A program made the translations under genes and the position numbers. The notes below the pieces were generated by a model, which had not been told where the DNA came from, made no database searches, and saw only the letters and a list, made by a program, of their open reading frames with translations. Positions 34,600 through 44,985 of a DNA stretch of 64,000 nt are shown here, in pieces; the first letter of the stretch is position 1; each line of letters starts with the position of its first letter. Origin of the DNA: Adiantum capillus-veneris (Eukaryota > Streptophyta > Polypodiopsida > Polypodiales > Pteridaceae); the NCBI GenBank assembly GCA_014529385.2, contig CM043962.1, positions 85,436,180 through 85,500,179 of the forward strand, read 5' to 3'.

Positions 34600-34896
34600 G
34601 CCATGCCTTGAGGACATGATCAGTCCACAAAGGGGAGAAAGACCAAAGTTTTGTGGAAAGCTTCAAGCTTCTCAGGAGACAATGCCTTTGTGAAAAGATC
34701 TACAAGGTTGTCCTGTGTCGGCACATAAGCCAAGTTGATCTCTCCTTCTAAGAACCTCTCCCTGACATAGTGGTAATGCACTTCAATGTGCTTTGTGAGA
34801 GCATGAAAAACTGGGTTCTCGCAACTGCCAATGCACCATGACTATCGTTGGTAGTGTCTTGTCCAACACCCAAATCAGCCATAAGGCGTCTGAGCC
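34600..34896 (-). pseudogene. copia B RNase H, C-terminal part
   Basis: Minus strand reads RRLMADLGVGQDTTND and then the conserved ALTKHIEVHYHYVRE-type and LVDLFTKALS-type stretches of the copia RNase H end, across frame changes, stopping near 34617. Joins 36703 once the nested element and one target copy are removed. Confidence 0.85.
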
Positions 34897-35247
34897 TGTT
34901 AAGAGCATCAACTGCGTGGTCGCCAAGTGTTAAGGGCATCATCCACAGACACCCTTACTGTTGTTGATAAAGAAGAAGTACAGAGAGACAAAGACAGCAA
35001 TAGAGAGAGAAGTGATAACCAGACATCCCAAGACATGTTCTCTCTTAATGATTGAACACCCAATGATGCATACAAGGAGGACTCCTCCCTTTTATAGGAA
35101 AATAAGAACATCCTTTGAATCCCCGATGCCCCTTTAGTTACACCTTTTGAGATCCCCTCTACTAAGAGTGCATTCCCACATGAAGGTACACGAGGCATGC
35201 TCGACACTCCCAATGCGGTCATGTGCGGTACAATTTGGGCACATACA
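34897..35247 (+). repeat. Left LTR of the small LTR element
   Basis: Starts TGTTAAGAGC and ends GGGCACATACA. Matches 36348-36697. Confidence 0.9.
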
Positions 35248-35249
35248 CC

Positions 35250-35264
35250 TGGCACGCACGGTGG
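35250..35264 (+). other. Primer-binding-site candidate of the small LTR element
   Basis: TGGCACGCACGGTGG, two bases after the LTR. The tRNA was not identified. Confidence 0.45.
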
Positions 35265-36310
35265 ATTGCGCGAACCCACAAGTGCATCCCTTGATTGGTT
35301 ATTTTGGAATTCGAGAAGTGTGACGCAAGAATGATCGTCGAGGCCGCTTCCTGGCTCTTTGGCTCTTTGCTCCTGGACCAACCATCTTCATCTACCCGCA
35401 TCTCGGATTCGGTAAAATTTTTCCCGTAATTGGGCGCAAATTTTGCAAACCCCTTGCCACATTGTTTCACATTTTGCCGTCGACATGCGCACATGTTTTA
35501 TTTACGAAGCGAAATGCTTATGCAATTGCCGCATCTAGAACTGTGTGAATCCCTGCTTAATAGTGAAGTGTGTGTGAAAAGGTAAGTACAGATTATTTTG
35601 ATGGTTCATCTTGTTGATCGGCCACCACACAAGCAGCCACTTGCACGCATCAGGCTTACACCGCATCCAATCCAATCTCCATAGGTACCGCATAAAGAAA
35701 CAGAAGTACCGCATCGCACTGCAGACCTCCTGAATTGCAGCCCCGACACCACAGACAAAGCGGAAAACTGGAAACCCCGCAAAGATCTGCAATGAACGCA
35801 TCCGCTGCAATCTCTAGATTCCCCAAGTCCCCTCGCCCATTTTGCGGCCTTCCCCTAGAAATTGGCACCATAGGCACCTCATAAACCCTGTCTACATGAA
35901 GCCGCAGTATTGCTTAATCTGCCACATTCCAAACTCCGCACAAAGTAAAGGTCTGCAACCAAGCCACAGCAGTTCCGTTTTCGCATGATGGAGGAACCCC
36001 GCAATGCAGCAACACCCGCAGGCTAGAGGAACCCCGCAATGCCCACTTGTTGTACCGCACCACCATGGCCAGCAGTGCCTCGCTTGATCGCAGTGCCATA
36101 TAACAGCCATCAGCCACAAATAACCGCCAGCAGACTTTACATTTTGGCTCCACAAGGCACAACACTGCAACCCGTTGTATACTTTTCCGCTCACGGAGTC
36201 TGAGACTGCCAACAAAACTTCTCTGACTTGATCCCAAGAACCACCCTGACAACGCATACATTGCGACTGCTCCTGATGTTTACTCTGCTTCTCGCACGGC
36301 CACCATCACC
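35265..36310 (+). other. Internal region of the small LTR element, CCGCA-rich
   Basis: GC-richer than its surroundings, with no gag or pol motif. The pentamer CCGCA recurs about ten times between 35640 and 36070, including two copies of GAGGAACCCCGCAATGC (near 35991 and 36018). Frames on the minus strand (for example 35892-36257) reflect this composition and show no domain. Confidence 0.7.
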
Positions 36311-36347
36311 AAAGGGTGGAGGTTCGATCAACTGCGTGGTCGCCAAG

Positions 36348-36697
36348 TGTTAAGAGCATGAACTACGTGGTCGCCAAGTGTTAAGGGCATCATCCACACA
36401 CACCCTTAATGTTGTTGATAAAGAAGAAGTACAGAGAGATAAAGACAGCAATAGAGAGAGAAGTGATAACCAGACATCCCAAGACACGTTCTCTGTTAAT
36501 GATTGAACACCCAATGATGCGTACAAGGAGGACTCCTCCCTTTTATAGGAAAATAAGAACACCCTTTGATCCCCGATGCCCCTTTAGTTACACCTTTTGA
36601 GATCCCCTCTACTAAGAGTGCATTCCCACATGAAGGTACACGAGGCATGCTCGACACTCCCAATGCGGTCATGTGCGGTACAATTCGGGCACATACA
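36348..36697 (+). repeat. Right LTR of the small LTR element
   Basis: Starts TGTTAAGAGC and ends GGGCACATACA. A partial extra copy of its first 31 bases (lacking about the first 10) precedes it at 36326-36347, giving a short tandem duplication at the LTR edge. Confidence 0.85.
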
Positions 36698-36702
36698 AAG
36701 CC

Positions 36703-37116
36703 ATACACACTCAACCGTAGGTGTGAAGACTACCCTATACTCAGCCTCACAACTATAAGTGGACACAGTAGGTTGCTTCTTGCTCAACCATGATATACAT
36801 AAATTGCCAAGCATGAAACAAAAACCACTTGTGGACACTTGAGTGTCAGAACAACTAGCCCAATCTGAGTCCAAAAAAGCATGTAAGTATGGCGGCAATG
36901 ATCCCCCCTTGGTATAAAACAAGCCAAGATGTAACGTGCCACTAAGGTAGCAGAAAATCCTTTTGACAACCTGTTAATGCTTAGACCCTGGGCTATGCAT
37001 AAATTTGCTGACCTGTGAGACTGCAAACTGAATATCTGGTCTCGTATTGCATACATAAATGAGGCATCCAACATCAGCTTGGTAAAGAGTGACATCTGAA
37101 GGATCACCGGCATCAT
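36703..37116 (-). pseudogene. copia B RNase H, N-terminal part
   Basis: Contains YLHAFLDSDWASCSDTQVST (first Asp) with the typical SGFCFMLGNLCISWLSKKQ and YSCEAEYR (Glu) motifs of copia RNase H. Frameshift near 36850. Cut at 36698 by the small LTR element. Confidence 0.9.
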
Positions 37117-37134
37117 GAAGACTCAATTATAAAC

Positions 37135-37900
37135 CTATTTCATGGGAGTGGCAATATGTTTGAAATCCTCAAGTCCAAACTTACATAGAAATGTCTCTAT
37201 GTAACTTTTATGACACAAGGCAATACCACCATCACACTGCTTAAATTGTATGCCCAAGTAATGATGCAGCAGTCCCAAATCTTCCATCTTGAAAGTAGCA
37301 TTCAAATAAGCCTTAAATTCAACAATATGTCTCTCATTTGGTCCAGTGATCAAAAAATCATCTACATAAAAAACCACAATGAGAAGTACATCATAACGCT
37401 TTACATACAGTGTGCTTTTCATTGGACTGTTACAAAAGCCTCGTTTGACCAAATGAGTGTCAGCTTTCTCATACCAACCATGAGGAGATTGCTTCAACAC
37501 ATATAAAGCCTTCTTACATCTGCACACTTTGTCCTCTTGTCCTTTCTTGACAAAACCACAAGGCTGCGTTCCATAAACTTCCTCAAATATGTCACCATTT
37601 AAGAAAGCAGTAACAATGTTTGATTGATGTACATCCCAACCAAAATGAGCTGCCAATGCACATAGAAAATGCACAGTAATCACATGACAAGTGGAAGAAA
37701 AAGTATCTTCATAATCTATGCCTTTTTACTGTGCATAACCCTTTGCAACAAGTCAAGCCTTATGGCGATCGATCTCACCATCCGGCTTGCATTTCAACTT
37801 GTAAACCCACTTGTACCAATGGCCTTTTTGCTAGGAGGAAAATCACATAAAGTTCATGTGTCATTTTCTATAAGTGCACTGTGCTTCATCAAAAGATAGA
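37135..37900 (-). pseudogene. copia B reverse transcriptase
   Basis: The 182-codon frame 37683-37135 shows WDVHQSNIVTAFLNGDIFEEV, ALYVLKQSPHGWY, then VVFYVDDFLITG with the YVDD box at 37357-37368, and FKMEDLGLLHHYLGIQF. Upstream sequence to about 37900 holds the entry region (GTKWVYKLK-type) in another frame with stops. Frameshift at about 37125 before RNase H. Confidence 0.92.
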
Positions 37901-38281
37901 GTTCCTCAACATCATGTAAGCTCGACACAACCAAAGCATAACAATCTGATGCATAAGATGCATGGCCAGAGCCTGAACGATACAACTAGACAAAGGTGCA
38001 TCCAATTTACTTTCATGCAATGTATGCACCAGCCATTTTGACATACCTCTGGCCTGCTCATTTGCATCAGTAATACGTTGATTTGTAACAGATTTGGAAA
38101 CCCCCATAGACTATACATTTGCCTTGCTCAAATTTACATTCAAACTTCCACCACTAAAAAGAGGCAACAAAATGTCATAAATGTCCTGTGAGCTTACATT
38201 ACTATCTCTAGTACATGACAGCAAGGGCTGATCAGAATCTTCCACAAACACTACATCTTGTGAAGCCAAAATACACTTTGT
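37901..38281 (-). pseudogene. copia B linker between integrase and reverse transcriptase
   Basis: Low-complexity, poorly conserved region collinear with 55692-56090 of copia C, broken by a deletion and stops. No catalytic motif, as usual for this hinge. Confidence 0.7.
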
Positions 38282-38900
38282 TTACATATGATACAACCTG
38301 TAACCTTTGCTTTCAGAACTATAACAAACAAAAATACATTTGTTGACAACCTTATCATCCAATTTTCTACGCTTTGTTTGTGGCACAAAAGCATATGCCA
38401 AACAGCCAAAAACACACATGTGCTCAATAGAAGGATTTCTATCATGCCATGCTTCATAAGGAGTAATATACTGCAAAGCTTTCATAGGACACCTGTTAAG
38501 TACATAAGTGGCACACATGCTGGCCTCAAGCCAAAAAGAATGCGGCAAAGCTTGACTTTTGACCATACATTGTGCCATTTTTGTAAGTGACCTATTTTTC
38601 CTCTCAACAACACCATTTTGCTGAGGTGTATAAGGCACTATACATTCATGTTTTATCCCACAACTAGCCAAAAATGCATTAAATTCATGAGACATATACT
38701 CCCTGTCAATCGGAACGGAGGGTGCCCATAGTACATTTCGATACATTTTCAGCTATAGCACATAAAAACTTTGAACTTTGCTTTAAGCGGAAATACCCAT
38801 GCATTCCTGGAATAATCATCAATGAAAGTCACAAATTAAAGGTAATTTCCCAAGGACAGAGTTTGCATGGGCCCACAAACATCATTATGCACAAGCTGCA
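38282..38900 (-). pseudogene. copia B integrase core
   Basis: Contains EYMSHEFNAFLASCGIKHE, PYTPQQNGVVERKNRSL with the catalytic Glu, and the FWLEASMCATYVLNRCP and FGCLAYAFVP motifs of copia integrases. The segment with the first Asp (HNDVCGPMQ) lies at the end of the overlapping upstream frame near 38870-38890. The part around the second Asp is altered by a frameshift near 38740. Confidence 0.9.
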
Positions 38901-39560
38901 ACATGCATGTCGCCCTAAATGAACCATCCTTTGAAAACTTCAAACACTGCATCTTACCCAAAATACAGCCTTCACAAACATGTTTGATAGGAGCTTCAAG
39001 AGGCGGCAAAGAAGCAACCATATCAGATTTCTGCAAACACAGCAAACTCGCAAAATCTAGATGCCCAAAACATGCATGCCACAGTTTTGCATCTAAAACA
39101 ACCCTTGAATCTGCAACTGTAGTTGCAAAATTTTGTCCACACTTGTCATACAAAGTGAGCTTATATAGCCCATGGCACAAAAGGCCAGATGCAACAATTT
39201 CATCACCAAAACTGAGATCATAAACTGTACATTTTTCATCCACAAATTTGACTACAAGTCCAAGTCTAGCAAGTGCAGATACAGACAAAAGATTCTTCTT
39301 GATCCCAGGTACATAAAGTGCATCAACAAGTGTGAAAGAATTTCCATCTGCGGCAATAGGCACAATCTTTCCGAACCCGATAAGAGGCATTTTTGGCACA
39401 AGTTACTGAACTCCATGAGGGACTAACTCGAGAGAGGTGAACAATTCACGGTGTGTGGTAATGTGCTTTGTAGCACCATTGTCAAAATACCACACATGTG
39501 AATCTATAGCAACTGACATGCATGCAACATCATGGACAATAGGATTGTAAGTGCACTCTA
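38836..39560 (-). pseudogene. copia B protease and gag-pre-integrase region
   Basis: Protease motif HVWYFDNGATKHIT near 39500 (D-N-G-A instead of D-[ST]-G-A), followed by ALYVPGIKKNLLSVS. The integrase zinc region LWHACFGHLDF and CEGCILGKM gives the H-H-C-C set. A stop near 39402 breaks the frame between protease halves. Confidence 0.88.
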
Positions 39561-39762
39561 CACGAAAAGCCCATTCTGCATCAACCCTAGCATCACAATC
39601 TCCTTTCACAGAAGACTCAACAATGGCTGCATTTGTAGTGGAACCAACATTTGCAATGGAACCACCCTCTTTTTTCTTAGCCTCTTTGGCCTTCAACTTA
39701 GGAAACTGCTTGATCAAGTGATCATTGACTTTACAATAATGGCAATGCATCTTCTTTTTTCC
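39561..39762 (-). pseudogene. copia B nucleocapsid end (zinc knuckle)
   Basis: CHYCKVNDHLIKQF is the CCHC knuckle of this family with the last Cys replaced (copia C has CIYCKANDHLIKSC). A Lys/Glu-rich stretch follows. The sequence is truncated at the 5' side. Confidence 0.8.
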
Positions 39763-40286
39763 CTTTTATCGGGTTCTGAAAAAATCCCAAAATTTTGACA
39801 TTTTCAAAATTTCCAAACCTCAAATCTTATCTTCTTAAAACCTTTCTAAACCTATTTTATTGTCAAAAAAGCATTTTTGGACCGCAAAAAGTCAAAACGT
39901 GCACCAAAAACCCCTTAATTCAAATTTTTTTCAAAAACTTTTGAAACATCATTTTTTACTATCCAAAGCCTCCACAAAACTAGTCCTCATGCAAAAAGTG
40001 ATTTTCTCTCTCTAGAACCCCTTTTCCAACCCGTCCTTGGTTGTAACCATCACACTCACCCTCTACTCCAACATTTTCTCTCTACACCATCTCCATTGCT
40101 GCAGCAAGGAAGCTCCTCTCTCCTCCCCTACCACCTCCCATTGCCACACCAAGCAAGGGTTATCCACCTTCTCCTCCCATTGCCGCACCAAGCAAGGGTT
40201 ATTTATCTTCTCCTATCACTTACTCCCACTTACATTGTAGCAACAAGCAAGGTCCTACTCCTCCTCCTAATTGTCTTCGTTCAACC
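39763..40286. other. Spacer upstream of the unclassified plus-strand frame
   Basis: Begins where copia B homology ends. 39763-40030 is A-rich with runs of AAAA and CCAAAA and no frame. 40125-40215 carries two copies of a roughly 40-bp unit (CCATTGCC-CACCAAGCAAGGGTTAT). In the frame leading into 40287 this would be a Pro/Ser-rich stretch. Confidence 0.45.
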
Positions 40287-40577
40287 ATGGCCAGCTCTAC
40301 TCCGTAAAGGCATCCAAAGGATGAGGTCACAGCACTTGTATCCCACAACACAAGACATATAGATGATGAGTGGGTGCCACAAGAGTTCACCAAAGGTGCT
40401 TGGGTATACATGCAGCCATTTGCTATTATCTCTCATCGTGTGCGAAATCATGCAAACTTGGATCATCATTGGAAAGGAAAGCTCCTTGGCTTCAAGAACC
40501 CCAAAGACAAGGGGACCATAGCCATTGTGCAACATGTTTTCTCAATGTCAAACATGCCATTGCAACAACCACCTTGA
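40287..40577 (+). pseudogene. Unclassified coding-like exon 1
   Basis: An ATG at 40287 starts a frame MASSTP followed by a TAA (40305-40307), then continues open to 40577. A compact aromatic region follows, with KGAWVYMQPFAIISHR and WKGKLLGFKNPKDKGT. A GTAAGT donor-like site occurs at 40591, just past the stop. I do not recognise the domain. No LTR or known transposon motif is attached. The in-frame stop suggests a pseudogene or a wrong start. Confidence 0.4.
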
Positions 40578-40664
40578 TTTCCAACACATTGTAAGTACAT
40601 GTTTTAGAATACAAAGCTAGGTATGAATCACAGTGTAATATTTTTTGTGGATTCGTACTTAAGA

Positions 40665-41191
40665 TTTGCCATGCATTTATGGTCATATTTCCATCCACAT
40701 TGGTGGAGGAGCAGCCACTACATAGTCTCTCCGGCACATTCAATGTTATACATGCAAATATATTTCCATCCACATTGGTGGAGGAGCAACCACTACATAG
40801 TCTCTCCGGCACATTCAATGCTATACATGCAAATATTGGAGCAACATTTTTTGCATATCTTTGCCCAACCAAACTGGTTCAACGAAGGATTTTCTTCTAT
40901 TCTCACTCTTATATTGTGCCTACTTCTACACAAGAGTTTGGAAAGCTTGAACCCATCAAAGTATCTTCCTTATCAAGTATGGAGTGGCCACAACTAGATT
41001 TGTGGTCGGTAGCATCTTTCAAGCAAAAGATGATAATAGATGTCCCAAACTCTTTGAAATACTCTAAAGCTTTTAGGTCTGTGGGCTTGATTTGGTGTTC
41101 GCATATTCATTGTTTCATCCACATATTTAAAGAGTTTGGATTTGTGGAGAATACCACAATGCTTGTATGTAAAGATGTGCATTATGAATAA
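40665..41191 (+). pseudogene. Unclassified 170-codon frame with a 75-bp tandem duplication
   Basis: Open from 40679 to 41191. Its N-terminal part is an exact-frame tandem duplication of 25 codons (40685-40759 and 40760-40834; IFPSTLVEEQPLHSLSGTFN in both), differing at two bases. A hydrophobic, Trp/Tyr-containing region follows (MEWPQLDLWSVASF, and GLIWCSHIHCFIHIFKEFGF). An in-frame duplication in an otherwise open frame suggests either recent decay or retained coding. It probably belongs with 40287-40577 as a second exon. Function unknown. Confidence 0.45.
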
Positions 41192-41341
41192 TTAAGAAGG
41201 CTTTTGGAAGAGGATTCGGGTTTTGCGGAGCACGTGCACAATGGGAATAGGTACCATTGTAAGGTTGGAGCTTCAGGTATTGGGATGTGCTATTTAAAAT
41301 CCTACACCTCCTTGTACATATGAATTCACTATGATCGTTGG

Positions 41342-41605
41342 ATGTGCAAGCTTGGAGTGTGGACTCCCTTACAGAGTCTAGACGGTGCTATTGCAAGCTT
41401 TGATATTGCAGTGAGGATGCCCAACGAAGCTTTGGAGGCTGTCCAAGTGAACAAGCATTGGACTCACAGTAATGTGGGAGCACATTTGGCTATTATGGGT
41501 TTTGAGGCCCTTCAACAAGCACAATTTTGTTTGCAAGGTCACAAGGTGAGAATCCTTCCACCACATTTTCAATACATCATAGTTTGGCAATCACTGGCTA
41601 CTTAA
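41342..41605 (+). pseudogene. Unclassified 87-codon frame
   Basis: Same strand and spacing as the two preceding frames and possibly a third exon: WTPLQSLDGAIASFDIAVRM, then an Ala/Gln-rich helix and FQYIIVWQSLAT. Not recognised. It may also be a chance frame. Confidence 0.35.
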
Positions 41606-41975
41606 TGTAATGAATGGCTACTTATTGTAATGAACGTCTGCAGATTGGAAAGAGAATGGAAGACAAATTGAAGGTCGCGAAGGATTGTGGCCTGGATGGA
41701 AGTATGCTATCTCTCTTATAGCTTTGAACTCTTGCAGTTTTGGAAACAATCCCCGATGTAATCAACATGATTTGCTTTGGAAAATTATGACTTTGAATAT
41801 AATTTTTCACATTGAGATGAAAGTTCATTTGTGGTGAAAGAGCCTTTGTTTTTAATTGGGGAAAGTGCCTTCTTTAAAAAAGGGACCATTATAAAAAGGG
41901 GGCTGCATAACTCATTCAGAATTTTCACTTTCGCAACACTTGAGCTCATCCACTCTCTGTCCGCACCCCAGGTTA

Positions 41976-42835
41976 GACATGGACACCTCCACAGCCTCCA
42001 TGGATGCATTTGCCAAGATTTTAGCGTTCATGCGATCGCCCATTCTCCAAGCAGTTGAGACGATTCCAAGAAATTACCGCGAATGCTGGCCATTTCTTGG
42101 ACGAACAAGCCCCAGGGGTGTCAGCACTCAAGAAGCGCAAGTTGGGGGTGGAGTACCTTTCTCAACTCGAAACATTCATCTTCTTTGTGAGCGAGGAACC
42201 TAATTTGGATGAGCTGCGCCTACCACACCTTTAGGTTGGGTCCTTTATCAAGGACACCAAGGAGCAGGAGGTTGTCCCCATGAACCTTGCAGCAGAAGGA
42301 CAGACACTTCGGCTCGAGTACCCCAGGGGGCTAGAGGAGGTGGTCAAGAAATCCATCGTTGTGGCTGGTCCAAGTGACTCTCCAGTTTCACTATCATTGA
42401 CGTATGAGGCTATCCTAGAGGTAGAAATCATCCGCTTCTCCTTACTAGTAGTGGATGGAAAGGAGCATGTGTTTATGCATGACTTGGAGAAAGCATTTGG
42501 TCTACGCATAGATGAGTTCTTGAGCGTGCTATGCACCAGCGCCAAATTTCCCTTAGACAGTGTATCAGATGCCTTTGAAAGCAAGCTCTTGCCACTTGGG
42601 GACTCTATTACTGACACTACTGCACTTGTGCGTGTGGAGTTCCCGGTGCAGTAGAGGAGTTGCATGTAGACGAGGAAGAATTACAGGCCACACAAGCCAA
42701 GGTTGAGGCTGCTACGATGTCTACTCCACTACGTAACTCCCCCTCTAATGATCCAAAGCTCATAGGTGTGGTGCAAGGGAGAATTGACTTGGATGGAAAG
42801 AGCAACAGAGAGGAGGATGACAAGGAGCAGGAGGT
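41976..42835 (+). pseudogene. Unclassified coding-like region, about 280 codons with two frame breaks
   Basis: ATG at 41979 starts MDTSTASMDAFAKILAFM. After a frameshift near 42030 the frame continues with QLRRFQEITANAGHFLDEQ and a helical KKRKLGVEYLSQLETFIFF segment. A TAG at 42232 interrupts, and the same frame goes on to 42654 with beta-rich sequence (LSLTYEAILEVEIIRFSLLV). A frame change then gives an acidic C-terminal piece (42660-42833) running into a GGAG/GTAAAC donor-like site at 42834. The length, low stop density and splice-like site argue for an old gene or an unrecognised transposon protein. No family assignment. Confidence 0.45.
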
Positions 42836-43044
42836 AAACTCTATCCTAATTTTTATGTTTTTTTTTAAACCCTTTGTTGTTTTTTTCCTTAACCTTGGCT
42901 GGTTTAATCATTTTCATTAGTAGATTTGCATAACTCCTTCCAAATTTCCCAAAGGTTACCTGCCTGCTGCTGGTTGGAGCTATTTTGAGCATCATATTGA
43001 CGTGGCTTTCCTTGGGTTACTTTCTTCAAAAGGTGTCTGGTTTT

Positions 43045-43763
43045 TTATCCACTCATTGACACTTGTTGGGCAATTTCATGGGCCTCCCTTGTGTTCTTTG
43101 CAGGAATGATAGACACATTTCCACCACGATAGCCAATGGAATTCAAGAGTGCCTCCACTCTTTCAATCGCTTCCTTGGAATTTTCCAATGGATTCATTGT
43201 GAAAGCATAGTCAATGTGGAGCTTTAATAGCCTATCAAAAATGTGCATGAATGCGTGTAATCTACAAAAATGTACATTCAATAGAGGAAATGGAAATATT
43301 GCATTCCAATCTTGGTCCTTTTGTGCACGGTCTGGGGCATTGAGCATGGGACATCTCAAAATAGATGCTTCCCATTCTCTATCTTCATCTCCGACATCAC
43401 GGCAGTCCAACCTTTGTTCTCCATCCCCTTGCCATGGAAGCATTGAACCGACCTTTGCAGAGCTCTTGTGTGATTTTTGTCCGCTAGGTTTGTACCCTCG
43501 AGTGCAAAATGGACAAGGCATGAGAGAAGAACCCCCTTGTTTGCAGCCAAGCAAACACTTTATGGTCTTCACGTCCCCACCTAAGTCCCACTCCACATCA
43601 TAGCTACCAAAACCCTCAACCTCCAACTTGTCACCTTCAATTTGGGAGTGTATTACTTCTGTGATCCATGGAGTTCTCTCAAAAATTCCATGAAAGTACT
43701 CCATTGGTCTCTTTGGGCACCTCAGTAGCACCCAACCACCATATCTTTCTCTGATTGCACACT
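43045..43763 (-). CDS. Unclassified terminal exon with CxxC zinc-like motif
   Basis: Open for about 237 codons from an AG acceptor-like site (TTTTAG at about 43764) to TAA at 43045, with no stop. It contains GGDVKTIKCLLGCKQGGSS followed by MPCPFC (C-x2-C), a charged low-complexity stretch, then FCRLHAFMHIFDRLLKLHID and a C-terminal helix with a GYRGGNV loop. The Gly-Asp plus C-x2-C layout recalls zinc ribbons in several eukaryotic transposase-like families, but this is only an impression. It converges on the plus-strand region ending at 42835. The start exon is not identified. Confidence 0.5.
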
Positions 43764-44446
43764 AAAAGACGGATGGGAGATGGCTCGACTGAATCCCTTC
43801 GCTTGGTTTGCAAAAGGGCCTCATTTATTAGAGTGACACTTAGCCTCTCTAACCTTTAGCCTTTCACTATTTGACACTCATTGAGTTTTAGCACAAAAGC
43901 GACCTTTTTGCCAAGCACTACAAAATAAGTGGTAAGACCTTATACTTCAAAGTCTATGATAAGAACATAGCAAAAGAAATAAGTATAGTGTGTCACATAT
44001 CTCTCATAGAGAGTGTCCTCCCTAGTGCAAAAAACATATATATAGAGAGAAAGAAACAATCTAAACTTGGTTCAAGAAATATATATATTGAGAAAGTGGT
44101 ATATACATGTTCCAAATAAATCGTTATTACAAGGGTTTGTTGTACATTAAAAAGAATAACTCCCATCGACGTGTCTCCTCCCCCCTTTTTCACTTCAAAG
44201 CTATGGAAGGCATCTCCCAATATCCCCCTTAATTAACCATGTCAAACAAAATTTGGCAGACGTGCCTGTCGTATTTTTGTGGCTCATTTTTATCAATTTT
44301 TTACCTCTATTATGTTCAAGAAGTGTATCACATACTACTACTATCGGGTTCAAAGAGAAAATAATCTAGTATTTGTTTCCAAATTCCTTTGTGTTAACCA
44401 CCGGCGCCATCAAGTGACCACCTTTTATGTATCCATGAATTGGGAT
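43764..44446. other. Unassigned spacer
   Basis: AT-rich with short frames only. Upstream exons of the minus-strand frame may lie here but none is identifiable. Confidence 0.4.
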
Positions 44447-44962
44447 TGTCGGACCCGCTAGTAGTGTATTATGTTATTGGCCGGGTTTGTCGGTCAGGTA
44501 GGAATGGATAAGAGTGATCGCCGATGAGAGTGCACTCTAAAACTAGAACCTATAATGTTTGGGTAAGATTGGCTAAGTATGGGCGTCCAAATGTGAATGG
44601 GCAAGCCCATATAAAAGTTAATCTAAACCTAAAATACCTCATTTTCTCATTTGTGCAATTGAAGAGTGCTCTTACTCCATCTCCATCTCCTTCTTCATCT
44701 CTTTGAGTGTGTGTTTGTGTGTGTGTCTGATCGAGCATTATGAAGGCACAATGGCAGCGAGGCGGTTGAGTGTGGCACGGCAGTAGCTCCCTCTTCTTCA
44801 TGGCGAAGAATCTTCCATGAAAGCGAGCGTAGGGTGGTGAGTGACACACCCTTTCTCTCTTGATCTTTCTAGATTAGTCTGGTTGTGTGCTTGGAGCCAT
44901 TTGTGGCTCGCACACAATGTACGGCAAGTCCCTTGCATTGACACGTTCAATAGACGCGCACA
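44447..44962 (+). repeat. LTR-like segment with Asp-tRNA-type primer site downstream
   Basis: Plausible limits TGTCGGACCC (44447) to GCGCACA (44962). CATATAAAAG near 44610 could be the promoter box. No partner LTR was found in the window, so the boundaries are inferred from the primer site and the TG/CA ends. Confidence 0.55.
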
Positions 44963-44966
44963 CTTT

Positions 44967-44985
44967 TTGCGTCGTTGCCAGGGAA
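44967..44985 (+). other. Primer-binding site of Asp-tRNA type
   Basis: TTGCGTCGTTGCCAGGGAA matches 16 of 19 positions of TGGCGCCGTTGCCGGGGAA, the site typical of Tat and Athila plant Ty3 elements. Confidence 0.65.

Larger units (their letters stand above)
34897..36697 (+). mobile_element. Small non-autonomous LTR element (TRIM/LARD-like), 1.8 kb
   Basis: Two direct LTRs of about 350 bp flank about 1.1 kb with no retroelement protein. A TGG-starting primer-site candidate follows the left LTR and a polypurine tract (AAAGGGTGGAGG, 36311-36322) lies near the right one, giving plus orientation. The flanking 5-mers are GAGCC (34892-34896) and AAGCC (36698-36702), a target duplication with one changed base. 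Removing the element restores a continuous RNase H frame in copia B (VWLRRLMADLG). Movement would need enzymes supplied by another element. Confidence 0.88.
34318..39762 (-). mobile_element. copia B, 5'-truncated, with a nested small LTR element
   Basis: Minus-strand Ty1/copia element of the same family as A and C: zinc knuckle, protease, integrase, reverse transcriptase, RNase H and 3' LTR. Homology to copia C ends near 39762 inside the nucleocapsid, so the 5' LTR, leader and most of gag are absent. The element inserted into the copia-D leader. Its RNase H is split by 34897-36697. Confidence 0.9.

Noticed and set aside
35892-36261. Two overlapping minus frames of 115-121 codons with many Cys and Trp
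   Set aside because: Composition follows the CCGCA-rich core of the small LTR element; the two frames overlap out of phase and show no domain.
39763-40030. TG/CA end and target duplication at the truncated 5' side of copia B, as seen for copia C
   Set aside because: I looked for a GAATG copy matching the left flank of copia B and found none at the truncation point, so ordinary deletion is more likely.
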